Below, in pieces: positions 52,475 through 61,487 of a stretch of 64,000 nucleotides of DNA (within the stretch, counting starts at the first letter, position 1; the number at the start of each line of letters is the position of its first letter). Below the pieces are notes generated by a model. It was not told the origin of the DNA. It did not search any database and saw only the letters and a program-made list of their open reading frames with translations. The stretch is from Poriferisodalis sp965237655 (GTDB lineage: Bacteria; Actinomycetota; Acidimicrobiia; Acidimicrobiales; Poriferisodalaceae), in assembly GCF_965237655.1 (NCBI RefSeq), contig NZ_CBDEGB010000001.1, forward strand, positions 1,054,001 to 1,118,000, given 5' to 3'. The translations under genes and the position numbers were made by a program.

Positions 52475-53461
52475 ATGAGCGATTGGCTGCCGCCGGGCCT
52501 GTTCGCCTACGGAGCTGAGCTGTCCGCTGAGATCGACTGTCGGCTCGGCCGCACGCTGGTCGGAGACGGGGCGACCTGGATTGACATGCCCCGCAGGCTC
52601 GGAACGGCCGACGTGCCCAGCGAGCCCCTGCAGTGGGGCACCGGTGCACTGTGCGTGGACCTCGGGCCAGACGACGTCGAGACCTGGGAGCGCTTCGCGG
52701 ACGTGCATCGCCACGAGGCTGACCCCGAAGTCGTGGCAGCCGCCGCGCAGGAATGGCGCCTGCCGGTCACGCCGTACCGCCGGCAAGCCCCCGCGCCCGT
52801 AACCGCCCGACCGGAAACGGGCCCAAGCGGCGACGGACCGACGCGCTCGATCGAAATCGACGGCGCCCACATCGTCGACCTGACCTCGATGTGGGCCGGC
52901 CCGCTGTGCACGGAGCTGCTCGGGCGTGCCGGTGCTGAAGTCCACAAGGTCACTTCCACAGCCCGCCCAGACGGCTTGGCGGGCTCGCCGATGCACGCCG
53001 AGCTGAATGCGCACAAGTCGGTCGTCGACCACGACCTGCGGCTTCCCGCCGCCCGCCGCTGCCTCGACGAGATGCTGGCGACAGCCGACCTGCTGGTCAC
53101 GTCGCTCTCGCCGCGAGCTCTGGCCAATCTGGACCTGCTGCCCGCACAGCTCGGTGCAGCTCATCCAAGCCTGCGCACCTTGGCGATCACTGCGTTCGAA
53201 TCGGATTCGCCCGAAGGCGACTGGATCGCGTACGGCACCGGCGTGCATGCCGCGTCGGGTCTCGGTTGGCTGGATGACGGCCCGAGGCCCCCTGCGTACT
53301 CCTATCCCGATCCCCTTGCGGGACTGCGGGCGTCCAGTGTGGCTCTGGACCAGTTGGCCGGCATCGCGTCACCCCATCAGGGGGTATCGCTGGCAGATGC
53401 TGTCGCACCCCTCGCCGCCCGGGCTGCGTGTACCCACGGCAAGGGCGCCAGTCATGGCTGA
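52475..53461 (+). CDS. CaiB/BaiF CoA-transferase-like protein
   Basis: 328 aa. A class III CoA-transferase N-terminal-type core occupies residues 128-310 (IDGAHIVDLTSMWAGPLCTELLGRAGAEVHKV), with SYPDPLAGLRASSVALDQLAG supplying the probable catalytic Asp (DPLAGL). Residues 1-110 are an extra, divergent region. It is shorter than the ~400 aa of full family members, lacking the usual C-terminal domain. Overlaps the following enoyl-CoA hydratase gene by 8 bp, so the two are translationally coupled and may act on one acyl-CoA. Confidence 0.8.
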   Translation: MSDWLPPGLFAYGAELSAEIDCRLGRTLVGDGATWIDMPRRLGTADVPSEPLQWGTGALCVDLGPDDVETWERFADVHRHEADPEVVAAAAQEWRLPVTPYRRQAPAPVTARPETGPSGDGPTRSIEIDGAHIVDLTSMWAGPLCTELLGRAGAEVHKVTSTARPDGLAGSPMHAELNAHKSVVDHDLRLPAARRCLDEMLATADLLVTSLSPRALANLDLLPAQLGAAHPSLRTLAITAFESDSPEGDWIAYGTGVHAASGLGWLDDGPRPPAYSYPDPLAGLRASSVALDQLAGIASPHQGVSLADAVAPLAARAACTHGKGASHG

Positions 53462-54176
53462 GCGGGTCCGGCTGGTGTTCGGCCGCGACGGCGTGGCCAC
53501 GATCACGCTGTGTCATCCGCCGCTCAACATCTACGACCTCGAGATGCGAGATGGGCTGATCGAGGCGATCACGGCGGTGCGCGATGTGCCCGATGTGCGC
53601 TGCGTGGTGCTCGCCGCCGAGGGCAAGCACTTCAGCGCCGGCGCCGACCTGTCGGAATTCGGCACCGCCGACTCCATCTTCGACGCTCGGCGCATCCGCT
53701 GGGACCGCGACCCGTGGCTGCCGCTGGTCAACCTCCCGGTACCCACGCTGTGCTCGCTGCACGGCTACGCACTGGGATCCGGCCTGGAGATGTCGCTGCT
53801 GTGCGACCTGCGCATTGCCAGCGCCGACGCAGTGATGGGCTTGCCAGAGGTGAAGCTCGGCATGCTCCCCGCAGCAGGCGGCACTCAGAGCCTCACTGCG
53901 GCGATCGGGCCGGCAGCCGCGCTGCCGCTGGTGCTCAGCGGCCGCACGGTCGACGCAGCCGAAGCACACCGCCTCGGCATCGTGTGCGAAGTCGTCCCAA
54001 CCGATGATCTGGACAGCCGCACAGCGGAGCTGGCCGGTCAGCTCGCCGGTATCGAACGACCGGTGGCGCGGGCACTGCGCCGCTGCCTGCGCGCCGCGAA
54101 CGACCTCCCGTTGGGTGAGGGCTTGGCCGTCGAGCGCCGCTCAGCCAGGCTCGTTGCCGCCGATTCAATCGACTGA
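53454..54176 (+). CDS. Enoyl-CoA hydratase/isomerase family protein
   Basis: 240-aa crotonase. FSAGADLSEF and HGYALGSGLEMSLLCDL (oxyanion hole), then LPEVKLGMLPAAGGTQSL with Glu in the first catalytic position. Probably a true hydratase or isomerase in a beta-oxidation-type route. ATG 53454 overlaps the upstream stop. The IS1182-type element begins 25 bp after its stop. Confidence 0.88.
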   Translation: MAERVRLVFGRDGVATITLCHPPLNIYDLEMRDGLIEAITAVRDVPDVRCVVLAAEGKHFSAGADLSEFGTADSIFDARRIRWDRDPWLPLVNLPVPTLCSLHGYALGSGLEMSLLCDLRIASADAVMGLPEVKLGMLPAAGGTQSLTAAIGPAAALPLVLSGRTVDAAEAHRLGIVCEVVPTDDLDSRTAELAGQLAGIERPVARALRRCLRAANDLPLGEGLAVERRSARLVAADSID

Positions 54177-54366
54177 ACTCTGCTGCGACGCGAAGCGCTA
54201 GGAGGGTGGTCGGCAATTGGGGTGTGGTGTGTGTTGTTTGTTGAGCGTGCGCGGTTGTCTGGTCGGTGGTTCGGGGTGGGTTGGGCGCGGGTGTTCTGCT
54301 TGATGATGCCCAGGCGCATCGTCGGTCGGCCAGTGGGGGCCGGGGTCGCCGGTCGGGGCGGGTGTT

Positions 54367-55680
54367 TTACCTGATGATGCCGAGGCGGCCGGCGCGGTCG
54401 AGGTTGAGGGCGGCGATTCGCAGGTCGAGCCACAGGTTGGCCTTGTCGAGGCCGCGCCAGGGGACGTTTTTGGTGCGGGACTTGATCTGAGCGATTTTGC
54501 GTTCGGCTTGGGTTCGCAGTCGGTATCGGCTGAGGAACTCCGGTGTCCATCGTTGCGCTCTTGCGGGGGCGAGGAGTTCTTCGTGGGGGTTGATCTCGAC
54601 GATTCGGCCGCCGTCGCGTGTGGTGCATCGGGGCTTGAGCTCGCATGCTGCACAATCGGTTGCTGCGAACCGCGCCTGGCGCCGTTTGGCGCCCCGCGGC
54701 GGCGGGATGGGTGCGGTGTTCCCTTGCGGGCAGGTGACCGTCGCTGCTTCGAGGTCGATGTCGAAGTCGGCTTTGGTGAGCTTGTCGCCGCGGGTCGGGA
54801 TCGGCTGGGCGGGGGCGACGAGGTGGATGCCTCGGTCGGCCATCGCTTGGCGGGTGGGCCCCGATCCGTAGTGGGTGTCGGCGATGATCTCGGCGACCGG
54901 GACCGGGTCGGCGTCGATGAGGTCTTCGATCACAGCGGCGTCGTGGGTGGTCGCGAGCGTCGCGGCCGCTGAGCAGACCAGGTCCGAGTCCACATCCGCG
55001 GACACGTGCAGCTTGTAGCCGTCGTAGCGGTCGGTGCGCGAACGGTGCCCGTGCCGAGCGTCGGGATCGACCGTGGAGATGACCCGGTCCGGGGCCACCC
55101 GTTGAGCTATCCGCGGGGTCTGGGCTCCGTCGTCGTCGGCGGCGATCTCGATGTCCTGGCCCGCCACGACCCTCAACAGCTCGACCGCCCCAGCCAGGCC
55201 CGGGTCCCCGAAACGGGCGCAGAACCCGATGACGGTCTCGGCGTCGCCGAACAGCTCCGCGACCAGAGCCGCCCGTGCTTGGGGGTCTGCCCACATGATC
55301 TGCGGCTTGGCCCCCCGGTCGTAGTCGTCACGCGACAACAGCCCCGCCAGCTCCGCCCCGGCATCGGCGTCGATCCCGCCCAGCACCCCGACGCACCTGC
55401 GGACCCCGGACCTGATGAGCGTGATCGTGTCCTGGGTCAGCACGCAGTCCGCCACACCGGTCGAGTCCATCGTGCGGCGATGGCCGATCACCCCGGCGCG
55501 CTTGGCAGCGATCTTGACACGATCCCCCAAAAAGGACTCCATCCCGGCGCGAACCAGACGCGCCCGGAACTCCACCAGCACCACATGAGCAATCCCCCGA
55601 TGCTCCAGCGGCAAACCCAAAGCCGCTTTCCACGACATGTCGAACCGCGAACGCCGCTGCGCCTCACGGTCCGACACGCC
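54367..55680 (-). pseudogene. IS1182-family transposase, C-terminal part (interrupted gene)
   Basis: 437 residues of a DDE transposase: GVSDREAQRRSRFDMSWKAALGL, DSTGVADCVL (first Asp), IIADTHYGSG (second Asp), a Cys-rich segment (CAACELKPRC) and YRLRTQAERKIAQIKSRTK with the catalytic Glu. The first 83 residues are on the far side of the inserted element (57235-57483). Fusing both at the 4-bp duplication gives QLFY-GVSDREA in frame, the normal family sequence. So the gene was intact before the insertion. Confidence 0.88.
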
Positions 55681-55774
55681 ATATGTGTTGCGTCTGATTT
55701 AGCGCGACAGGTTCTGAGTTTTTTCAGGCAGCGTCGGGCAGGGTTGGCGGTCTCAGAGGAGGAGGCTGCGGCCG

Positions 55775-56104
55775 ATGAGTTCGCAGGACCGAATAGCGAA
55801 GCGGGTGCTGACAGCGGAGCAGAAGTACGACTTGTGGCTGCGGATGCTGACCGGGCAGATCACCCAGGCCGACGCGGCGGCGGAGGCGGGGGTGGATCGT
55901 TCGGTGATCTCTCGGCTGCGTGCGGTGGCTCGCGACGGGGCGATCGCCGCTTTGCAGGCGTCCAGGCCGGGGCGGCCGCGCCGGTCCCGTGCAGAGGCGA
56001 CCGAGGCGGCGGCGTTGCGCGCCGAGGTCGAGCGGCTCCAGTCCACGGTGGTCGAGCAGGCGGTCGAGCTGGCGGTCCTGCGGGGAAAATCGCATTGGGG
56101 ATGA
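55775..56104 (+). CDS. IS3-type transposase orfA
   Basis: 109 aa: an N-terminal helix-turn-helix (ITQADAAAEAGVDRSVISRLRAVA) and a C-terminal leucine-zipper-like helix (EAAALRAEVERLQSTVVEQAVEL). It ends KSHWG*. A slippery heptamer G GGA AAA lies at 56083-56089; a -1 shift there runs straight into orfB, as in other IS3-type elements. Its stop TGA overlaps the orfB ATG (ATGA). Confidence 0.85.
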   Translation: MSSQDRIAKRVLTAEQKYDLWLRMLTGQITQADAAAEAGVDRSVISRLRAVARDGAIAALQASRPGRPRRSRAEATEAAALRAEVERLQSTVVEQAVELAVLRGKSHWG

Positions 56105-57154
56105 GCGGCCCGATCCCCGCCCGCGTCGACGGGGCCGCCAAGGCAGCGCTGCTCGGCTTGATCGGCGACGCAGCGGCTGCGGGCTGGAGTGCGGCCCGGG
56201 CCTGCGCGGTCCTCGAAGTGGACCGGGGCAGGGTGTGGCGCTGGCGGCAGCGCCGAGCCGTCGGCGGTCTTGAGGACCTCGCCCCGGGCGGGAACCCGAT
56301 CCATGGGCTCCTCGAGTGGGAACAAGCCGAGATCGTGACGCTGTTCGACGACTGGGGCGACATCGACCGCTCGCACCGCAAGCTCGCTCATCGCGGCTCC
56401 TACGAGCAGCGAGTGTGGGTGTCGCCCTCGACAGTGGATCGGGTGCTGAGCCGTCACGGCCTTGCCCTGCAAGGCGATCCGCGGCCAGCGCGCAGCGCGA
56501 AGACGCCGTGGCCGGCCTGGTGCGAATGGCACCCGAACCAGCTGTGGTGCTGGGACGGCACCCAGTTCCCGGCCTGCCGCCCAGCCAAGCACGCGTACGC
56601 GATCGTCGACCTCGTCAGCCGCAAATGGATCTGCACCCACCTCACCGCCAACCCCGACTCGGTCGCCGCTCGGGTCCTGTTCATGCGCGGCCTCGACAAC
56701 GAGGGGCTGCTCACCGACGAGCTGCGGGCACGCCTCGACGACCCCGACGCCGAACCCCCCGACGACAGAGCCGAGATCCCGCTGCTGCTGGCGATCTCGG
56801 ACAACGGCACCGAGATGCGCGCCAACGACACCCGCCGGTTCATGGCCCTGTGCTCGATCGCCCAGCACTTCGGCCGCCCCTCCACACCGACCGACCAAGC
56901 CTGGATCGAGTCGCCACGTCAAACACGAGCACCCCCACCTCACCGCGATCACCGACCCCGCCCTGCTCGCCGCCGAGCTCGAACGGGCCCGAGCCCGCCA
57001 CAACAGCGTCCGGCTGCACGAAGCCATCGGCTACGTGACCCCAAACGACGAACACGAAAGCCGCGGTGACGCCATCCGAACCGCCCGCCAACAAGGGATG
57101 CGCAACGCCGACCGGCAACGCCGAGCCTGGCACCGAAACCGACCACTACCATGA
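56101..57154 (+). pseudogene. IS3-type transposase orfB, frameshifted
   Basis: Integrase-core (rve) transposase with DD(35)E motif: CWDGTQF (first D), ISDNGTEM (second D) and QAWIE (E, 35 residues after the second D). Directly after WIES eight bases are missing at about 56914 relative to the expected SLFGHVKHE (seen as SLFGRLKTE in the related element at 62.5-63.6 kb). The frame then runs to 57069, while the rest of the true protein (HVKHEHPHLTAITDPALL...NRPLP) is in another frame ending at 57154. Likely inactive unless another copy acts in trans. Confidence 0.85.
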
Positions 57155-57234
57155 CCAACCAACCACCACCGCCCACCCGCCGATGCGGCCTGAAAAAACC
57201 GGCGATCTGTCGCGAAGAGTCAGACACACCTCAC

Positions 57235-57483
57235 ATAGAACAACTGCAACAACAACAACGCCGCCACCACCGACGGCGGATGCGACGGCCGACCCCGGCC
57301 AGACGCATACAACGCATCAAAATCGGCATCACAGAACAGCTCGCCCCGAGCCTGCCCCAACGTCACCAAGAACCCCTCGGTGTCGAGCAGGCCGCCCACC
57401 AACACCCCGACATCGAAAATCGAACCCTGACCATCAGCCGAACCGCGCACCCCACCATCATCCGCGATCACGCCCCCCAACAC
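57235..57483 (-). pseudogene. IS1182-family transposase, N-terminal part
   Basis: 83 residues ending at the insertion: GQGSIFDVGVLVGGLLDTEGF...FDALYASGRGRPSHPPSVVAALLLLQLFY, the N-terminal segment of IS1182-type transposases. Continues in frame at 55680 once the inserted element is removed. Confidence 0.85.
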
Positions 57484-57516
57484 GAGGACCCACCCCCGGA
57501 CTTTCCGACCACCCTC

Positions 57517-57714
57517 CTAGGAGAGGGCTTCAGCGGACATTCCCCGCGAGTGGGAATGGCACAGGATCTGGCTCGAGCGGGCATCGAGTTGCCCAGTTTG
57601 ATGACCGCGGGGAGATGGCGGTCGCCGACGATGCCGGCGCACTACACCCGCAACGAGAGCGCCGACCGAGGCGCCGTCGCACGCTTCTACGGACACCACC
57701 GCAACGCCACGTGA
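57517..57714 (+). pseudogene. C-terminal remnant of a tyrosine recombinase
   Basis: 65 residues ending in TGA: GFSGHSPRVGMAQDLARAGIELPSLMTAGRWRSPTMPAHYTR. The H-x-x-R (GHSPRVG) and the nucleophile Tyr (HYTR) of phage-type integrases are present. Across the IS1182-type element the flank at 54180-54200 reads LLRREAL and joins it in frame at the CTAG site. The main body of the recombinase is absent, so an earlier deletion joined the remnant to the enoyl-CoA hydratase gene. Confidence 0.75.
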
Positions 57715-58244
57715 AGCGCTGATATCTCCGCCGCCTACGAGCTAGGTGTCAGCGATGGAAGCGCATTTCTTGCGGAAGTACACGTGTTGGCCGCGCTAAG
57801 GGGAACGAATAGATGCTGGCCACTGGCAGTTTTGTGCATTAGTTCCCTAGAAGTTCCCTTTGGGCATCGCATGATCAGTCTCTCCGTTGCCTCCAGAGGC
57901 TTGTCGCGCCAGCATGATCGGCATTTGGCGTTTCGTTCGGTTCTCGATGCCCGACGAGCGTCGGAGCTGACGCATGTCGCTAGTGACGCCTCCGCCGAGA
58001 ATGGAACCCACCGCCTCTGCTCGCCAGCTGGGTGGAGTCTCCAAGACGTAGCCCCGGTGATGCTCTTGCGGCTCGAATGGGCGATGGTGTTCACCGAGCA
58101 CCTTCCACGCTGCCTCATCTCCTTGCGACGGATAGTGCCCGGTTATCTCCGGTTGCGGCTGGCCAGCCAGCCCGGAACCCCAGCAGCGGCGGGAACGCGG
58201 CCTATCGTGGTTCTGCACGTTATCTGCGACTAACGGGGGGTCCT
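57715..58244. other. Gap with no supported gene
   Basis: 530 bp between two recombinase remnants. Open frames on both strands (up to 149 codons) show no family and no consistent codon use. No tRNA-like structure or inverted repeat noticed. It may contain an old attachment region, but I cannot point to one. Confidence 0.4.
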
Positions 58245-59182
58245 GTGGTGGGGGAGGTCATCGAACTCGGCCCTCAGCGGCCCTCTGAGGTCACTCTTTT
58301 CGGCCTGGTGGACGATTTTGTGGGCGCGGTGGACCTCTCGGCCAACACCCAACGGGCCTACCGGGCGTCGCTCGAGGCGCTGGTCGACGACGTCGGGCAC
58401 CGCTCGATCGGCAGCATCGGGCGGGCCACGATCGAGCGGCACCTTCGCACCTGCTACGCCGAGCGGGCGCCGGCGACCGTGAATCGACATCTGGCGGCGA
58501 TTTTTCGGCGATGTTCTCCTGGGCAGCCGAGATCGGGCTGATCGAGGCATCGCCGGCGGCGGGCATCCGACGTCGCCGCCAGACCCGCAGCCGCCAGGCC
58601 GAAACCCAGGCCCGCGCGATCCCGCTCGACGAGCTGCAGAAGCTGTGGAGCGACCGGCGCCACCACACCCGCGACCAGGTGCTGTGGAGGATGCTCTACG
58701 ACTCCGGAGCAAGAGCGAGCGAGATCCTCGGCCTCAACATCGAGGACCTGGACTTGGCGAAGAAGCGCGCCACGGTGATCGGCAAGGGCGGCGACGCAGA
58801 GACGATCCAGTGGTCCACCGCCACCGCACGAGTCCTGCCGGCCCTGCTGCGCTGGCACCACCTGCGCCGCGAGGCCGGACCACTTTTCGTCTCGTACCGG
58901 TGCCAGCGGTACCCCGAAGACGTGCCGACACGGGACCTGTGCCCGCTCACTCGCTACAACCGGCTGTCGTACAACCGCGCAGCGGAGATCTTCAAGCAGG
59001 CCTCCGGCGGCCGCACCCTGCACCAGCTGCGGCACAGTCGGCTGACTCACCTCGCGGAATCAGGGGTCGACGTCACTATCCTGCGCGCCATCAGCCGACA
59101 CTCGTCGCTGCGCACTCTTGAGCGGTACGTGCATCCCTCTCCGGAGACTGTGGCGGCGGTGCTCGACGAGCACGCCCCCTGA
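58245..59182 (+). pseudogene. XerC/D-like tyrosine recombinase with a frameshift
   Basis: Two overlapping frames form one recombinase. The first (58245-58541) holds the SAM-like core-binding domain (LSANTQRAYRASLEALVDDVGH, ERAPATVNRHLAAIF). The second (to 59182) holds the catalytic domain: R in DSGARASEILGL, H-x-x-R in HQLRHSRLTHL, and ISRHSSLRTLERYVHP with the nucleophile Tyr. They join at a run of five T (ATTTTTCGG, about 58501); six T would give one frame (AAIFSAMFSWAAEIG). So it is a 1-base deletion, a sequencing error or a -1 slippage site. Confidence 0.8.
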
Positions 59183-59206
59183 GACCGCTCCCTGCGCTGC
59201 TCGTGC

Positions 59207-60184
59207 CTACAGGTCGTTTCCTCGGCTGCGGCTGCGTGGTGTTCGGCCGGGGGGATCGGGCTGAATCCGCAGCGGTCGGTTGAGGGCGTCCACGTTCTCT
59301 TGCAGGTCGGCCTCAAATTGCTGGAGCACTTCGTCGTCGAAGCCGCGCCCGCGGGACTGTTCGCCGGCGAACGCAGCAATCCGGTTGGCGTAGGCGACGT
59401 AGCGGCGAAGGTAAGTGTCGTTGAAGTGCTTCACCGGACGGACGTTGTGATAAAGGGCTCCTTGGTGCCATTTGTCGAATTCGACGAAGTCGATGTCGGG
59501 GCCTCGGTCGATGAATGCGTTGCGCACCCGTGCAGGCTGAGCTTGCAGGAGCTTGAGAATCTCGTGCCAGCGTGGGGGAGCGGTGCCCAGCGTCAGGACG
59601 TAGGTGAGCTTGGCGGCGGTCTCGACGACGAAGTGCGTGCCGCGACACGCGTGGCCGAAACGACGGTCCTCGCGACTCGACAGGACAGACGGATTCGATG
59701 AGGCGGCCGCACGGTTCTCGCGGTCGGTCGGCCGGAGATGTTCTGTCAGATCCGACACGGCGCCAGCGAAGTTGACGAAGCTGTTCTGCATCTCAGCAGT
59801 CGGGTTGTCGGCCAATCCGATCTCCTTGTTCCAGCGGATTTCGGCATGGTCGTGCGTATCGGCCAGTTCAATTGCGTGGTCGACGATGCGCGCTTCCAAA
59901 GAGCAGGGCACCTTGAGGGTGCGAATCGCCCACTCAGGAGCGTCGGTGACCATCACGTCAACGCTGCAGCCGGTTGCCGCTCTCGTCCGGGCTTCGAGGG
60001 CGCACCGACGTGAATTGCGGTCGCTGTAGTCGCCGAGGTCGTCGTAGATGGCGATCAGGTCGATGTCGCTGTCCTGGTGCGCTTCGCCGCGTGCCAGCGA
60101 GCCGAACAGAAGAACTGTGCCGACACCGGCACAGAGAATCTCGTCGGCTGCACGGCGAGCATCAGCAAGAGTCGGCGCGGCCAT
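59207..60184 (-). CDS. Single-chain MNT nucleotidyltransferase-HEPN-like protein
   Basis: 325 aa. N-terminal minimal nucleotidyltransferase: LLFGSLARG (28-33 core GSLARG), S39-D40-I-D42 and D76 (VDVMVT) form the metal triad. C-terminal residues about 165-300 are helical with GHACRGTHFVVETAAKLTYVL and PPRWHEILKLL, resembling HEPN/substrate-binding domains. MNT and HEPN are usually separate genes in MntA-HepT toxin-antitoxin pairs; here they are fused. Role as a self-contained toxin-antitoxin or as a small-molecule nucleotidyltransferase is undecided. Confidence 0.75.
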   Translation of the reverse strand: MAAPTLADARRAADEILCAGVGTVLLFGSLARGEAHQDSDIDLIAIYDDLGDYSDRNSRRCALEARTRAATGCSVDVMVTDAPEWAIRTLKVPCSLEARIVDHAIELADTHDHAEIRWNKEIGLADNPTAEMQNSFVNFAGAVSDLTEHLRPTDRENRAAASSNPSVLSSREDRRFGHACRGTHFVVETAAKLTYVLTLGTAPPRWHEILKLLQAQPARVRNAFIDRGPDIDFVEFDKWHQGALYHNVRPVKHFNDTYLRRYVAYANRIAAFAGEQSRGRGFDDEVLQQFEADLQENVDALNRPLRIQPDPPGRTPRSRSRGNDL

Positions 60185-60398
60185 GCGCCGAGGCTACCGC
60201 CCGCCTTCTGGCCACAGGAAGCCAGCACAGCGAAGCAGTGGGCTAACGCGGGTGGGAATTCTTGCACGCCGCACGTTGGCTGCGCCGGGAGTGGACCGGC
60301 GCCGGCGCCGGCAGACAAGCGGCCCGAACGACCGGGCGGAAGACGCGATCGGCAACCGCGGCCCGATGCTGCGAGACGACGTCGACCAAGGACGGAAC

Positions 60399-60794
60399 TC
60401 ACGAAGCAGCGAGGAGTGCGCGGCCGGGACTGGAGGCTCGGCCGGAGGGGTCCTGCAAGCTCTGAGCGAACGCGAACGCCAGGCCGGCGAGACAGCCCCA
60501 CAGGGTCGTCCAAGATATGGCCGTGGCAAACGAGAGCAGCCCGCCATCCTCAAGCCGCTCAAAGAGGCACACCCGGGCATCAGTCTCGGCAAACCGGGTA
60601 GCCACAAACCCGACAGCGAGCATGGCCGATGCCATGAGCGTTGCGAGCACCAAGACTGCGACATTGAGACGATCGCCTGCTTTGTCCAAGGAGGAGTGCT
60701 GCCCGGGCAACAGAGCCCATATGGAGCTGCAGGCTGCGATCATGAGACCAGGAATGGCGGCAGAGCTGAGTACCGACCAGAGAGTTGCCCACAT
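60399..60794 (-). CDS. Hypothetical membrane protein
   Basis: 131 aa with three to four hydrophobic helices (LWSVLSSAAIPGLMIAACSSIW, VAVLVLATLMASAMLAVGFVA, WTTLWGCLAGLAFAFAQ). No family recognised. The hydrophobic pattern makes it more than a chance frame, but there is no other support. Confidence 0.45.
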   Translation of the reverse strand: MWATLWSVLSSAAIPGLMIAACSSIWALLPGQHSSLDKAGDRLNVAVLVLATLMASAMLAVGFVATRFAETDARVCLFERLEDGGLLSFATAISWTTLWGCLAGLAFAFAQSLQDPSGRASSPGRALLAAS

Positions 60795-60881
60795 CGGCGT
60801 GGGAACTTAGCGGCGTGGCCGTCGGCCGACTCGGCCACAGTCGTCCCAATCCGGGACACGTGGCAGGGTTACCGTTGGGGT

Positions 60882-61184
60882 GTGTCCCAGCCTGAGACAG
60901 AGGGTCCGTTCGGGCCGGCTCCCGTGGACATCGACTGGGAGCGGCACCAAGCGACGCTCCGTGAGATCGCGGCCAACAAGCAAGCCGCGCTCGACGAGCT
61001 GCGGGCACGGCGAGACGCGGTCGCCGCTGGGCAGGTCGAGCTGGACCAGGCTCTGCAGGCCGCTACGGGTCTGCGCGCGTCGAGCCTGAACTACGAGCAG
61101 GCCATGACGATGGCCGAGATCTCCTCCGCTGCCGGCATTTGCCGTTCGGAGCTGTACCGGCGCATCGCTGGCTGGGTGGCCTAG
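60882..61184 (+). CDS. Small hypothetical protein with helical core
   Basis: 100 aa from GTG 60882. A charged helical region (WERHQATLREIAANKQAALDELRARRDAV) followed by MTMAEISSAAGICRSELYRRIAGWVA, which looks like a helix-turn-helix. May bind DNA. Typical of small actinobacterial accessory proteins; family not known to me. Confidence 0.6.
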   Translation: MSQPETEGPFGPAPVDIDWERHQATLREIAANKQAALDELRARRDAVAAGQVELDQALQAATGLRASSLNYEQAMTMAEISSAAGICRSELYRRIAGWVA

Positions 61185-61487
61185 ATCCCTGATCGGGATA
61201 CAAACAGGCGTTCGCCGATAAGACATCTTATGTCAAGTAGAGCGGAGTCGACTCTCCGCCGGGAATTGTTGCTGCAGAAACCCACGTTGCTCTGCACAAC
61301 TTCGTTCCTGCAGGTCTCAGTCCTTGAACCATGGTATTCCGCAAGCGAGAGAGATTGGAGAGCTGGGCGTCGTGCGGCCCATTGATGTGCTTTGACGAAA
61401 GAGGCTCCGGCACACCTTCCTTGACACGCAGTTCGGCTCCCAATTGGCACTGCAGCACATTCAAGCGCCAGCCCGTCGTTCGAGGGG
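61185..61487. other. Gap upstream of IS5-type element
   Basis: 303 bp. A 78-codon frame on the minus strand (61228-61464) has no recognisable domain or clear ribosome-binding site. Otherwise nothing visible. Confidence 0.35.

Larger units (their letters stand above)
55684..57233 (+). mobile_element. IS3-type element (1550 bp) inserted in the IS1182-type element
   Basis: Terminal inverted repeats start TGTGTTGCGTCTGA (left) and, read from the right, TGAGGTGTGTCTGA; 20 of the outer 27 positions pair. It is flanked by the 4-bp duplication CATA (55680-55683, 57234-57237). Carries orfA and orfB in the usual IS3 arrangement. The first 269 bp are identical to 63732-64000. Confidence 0.88.
54202..57516 (-). 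mobile_element. IS1182-type element, split by an IS3-type element
   Basis: Ends carry the inverted repeat GAGGGTGGTCGG (54202-54213 and 57505-57516), each flanked by CTAG (54198-54201; 57517-57520), consistent with a CTAG target. Removing the inserted element (55684-57233 plus one copy of CATA) leaves about 1.76 kb and restores one transposase frame on the minus strand of about 520 aa. Confidence 0.85.

Noticed and set aside
55006..56100. Upstream extension of the orfB frame over the IS1182-type transposase
   Set aside because: Antisense to the transposase gene; only the part from 56101 (or via frameshift from orfA) is real.
57735..58233. Overlapping open frames on both strands between the recombinase remnants
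   Set aside because: Three competing frames, none with a recognisable domain or good start signal.
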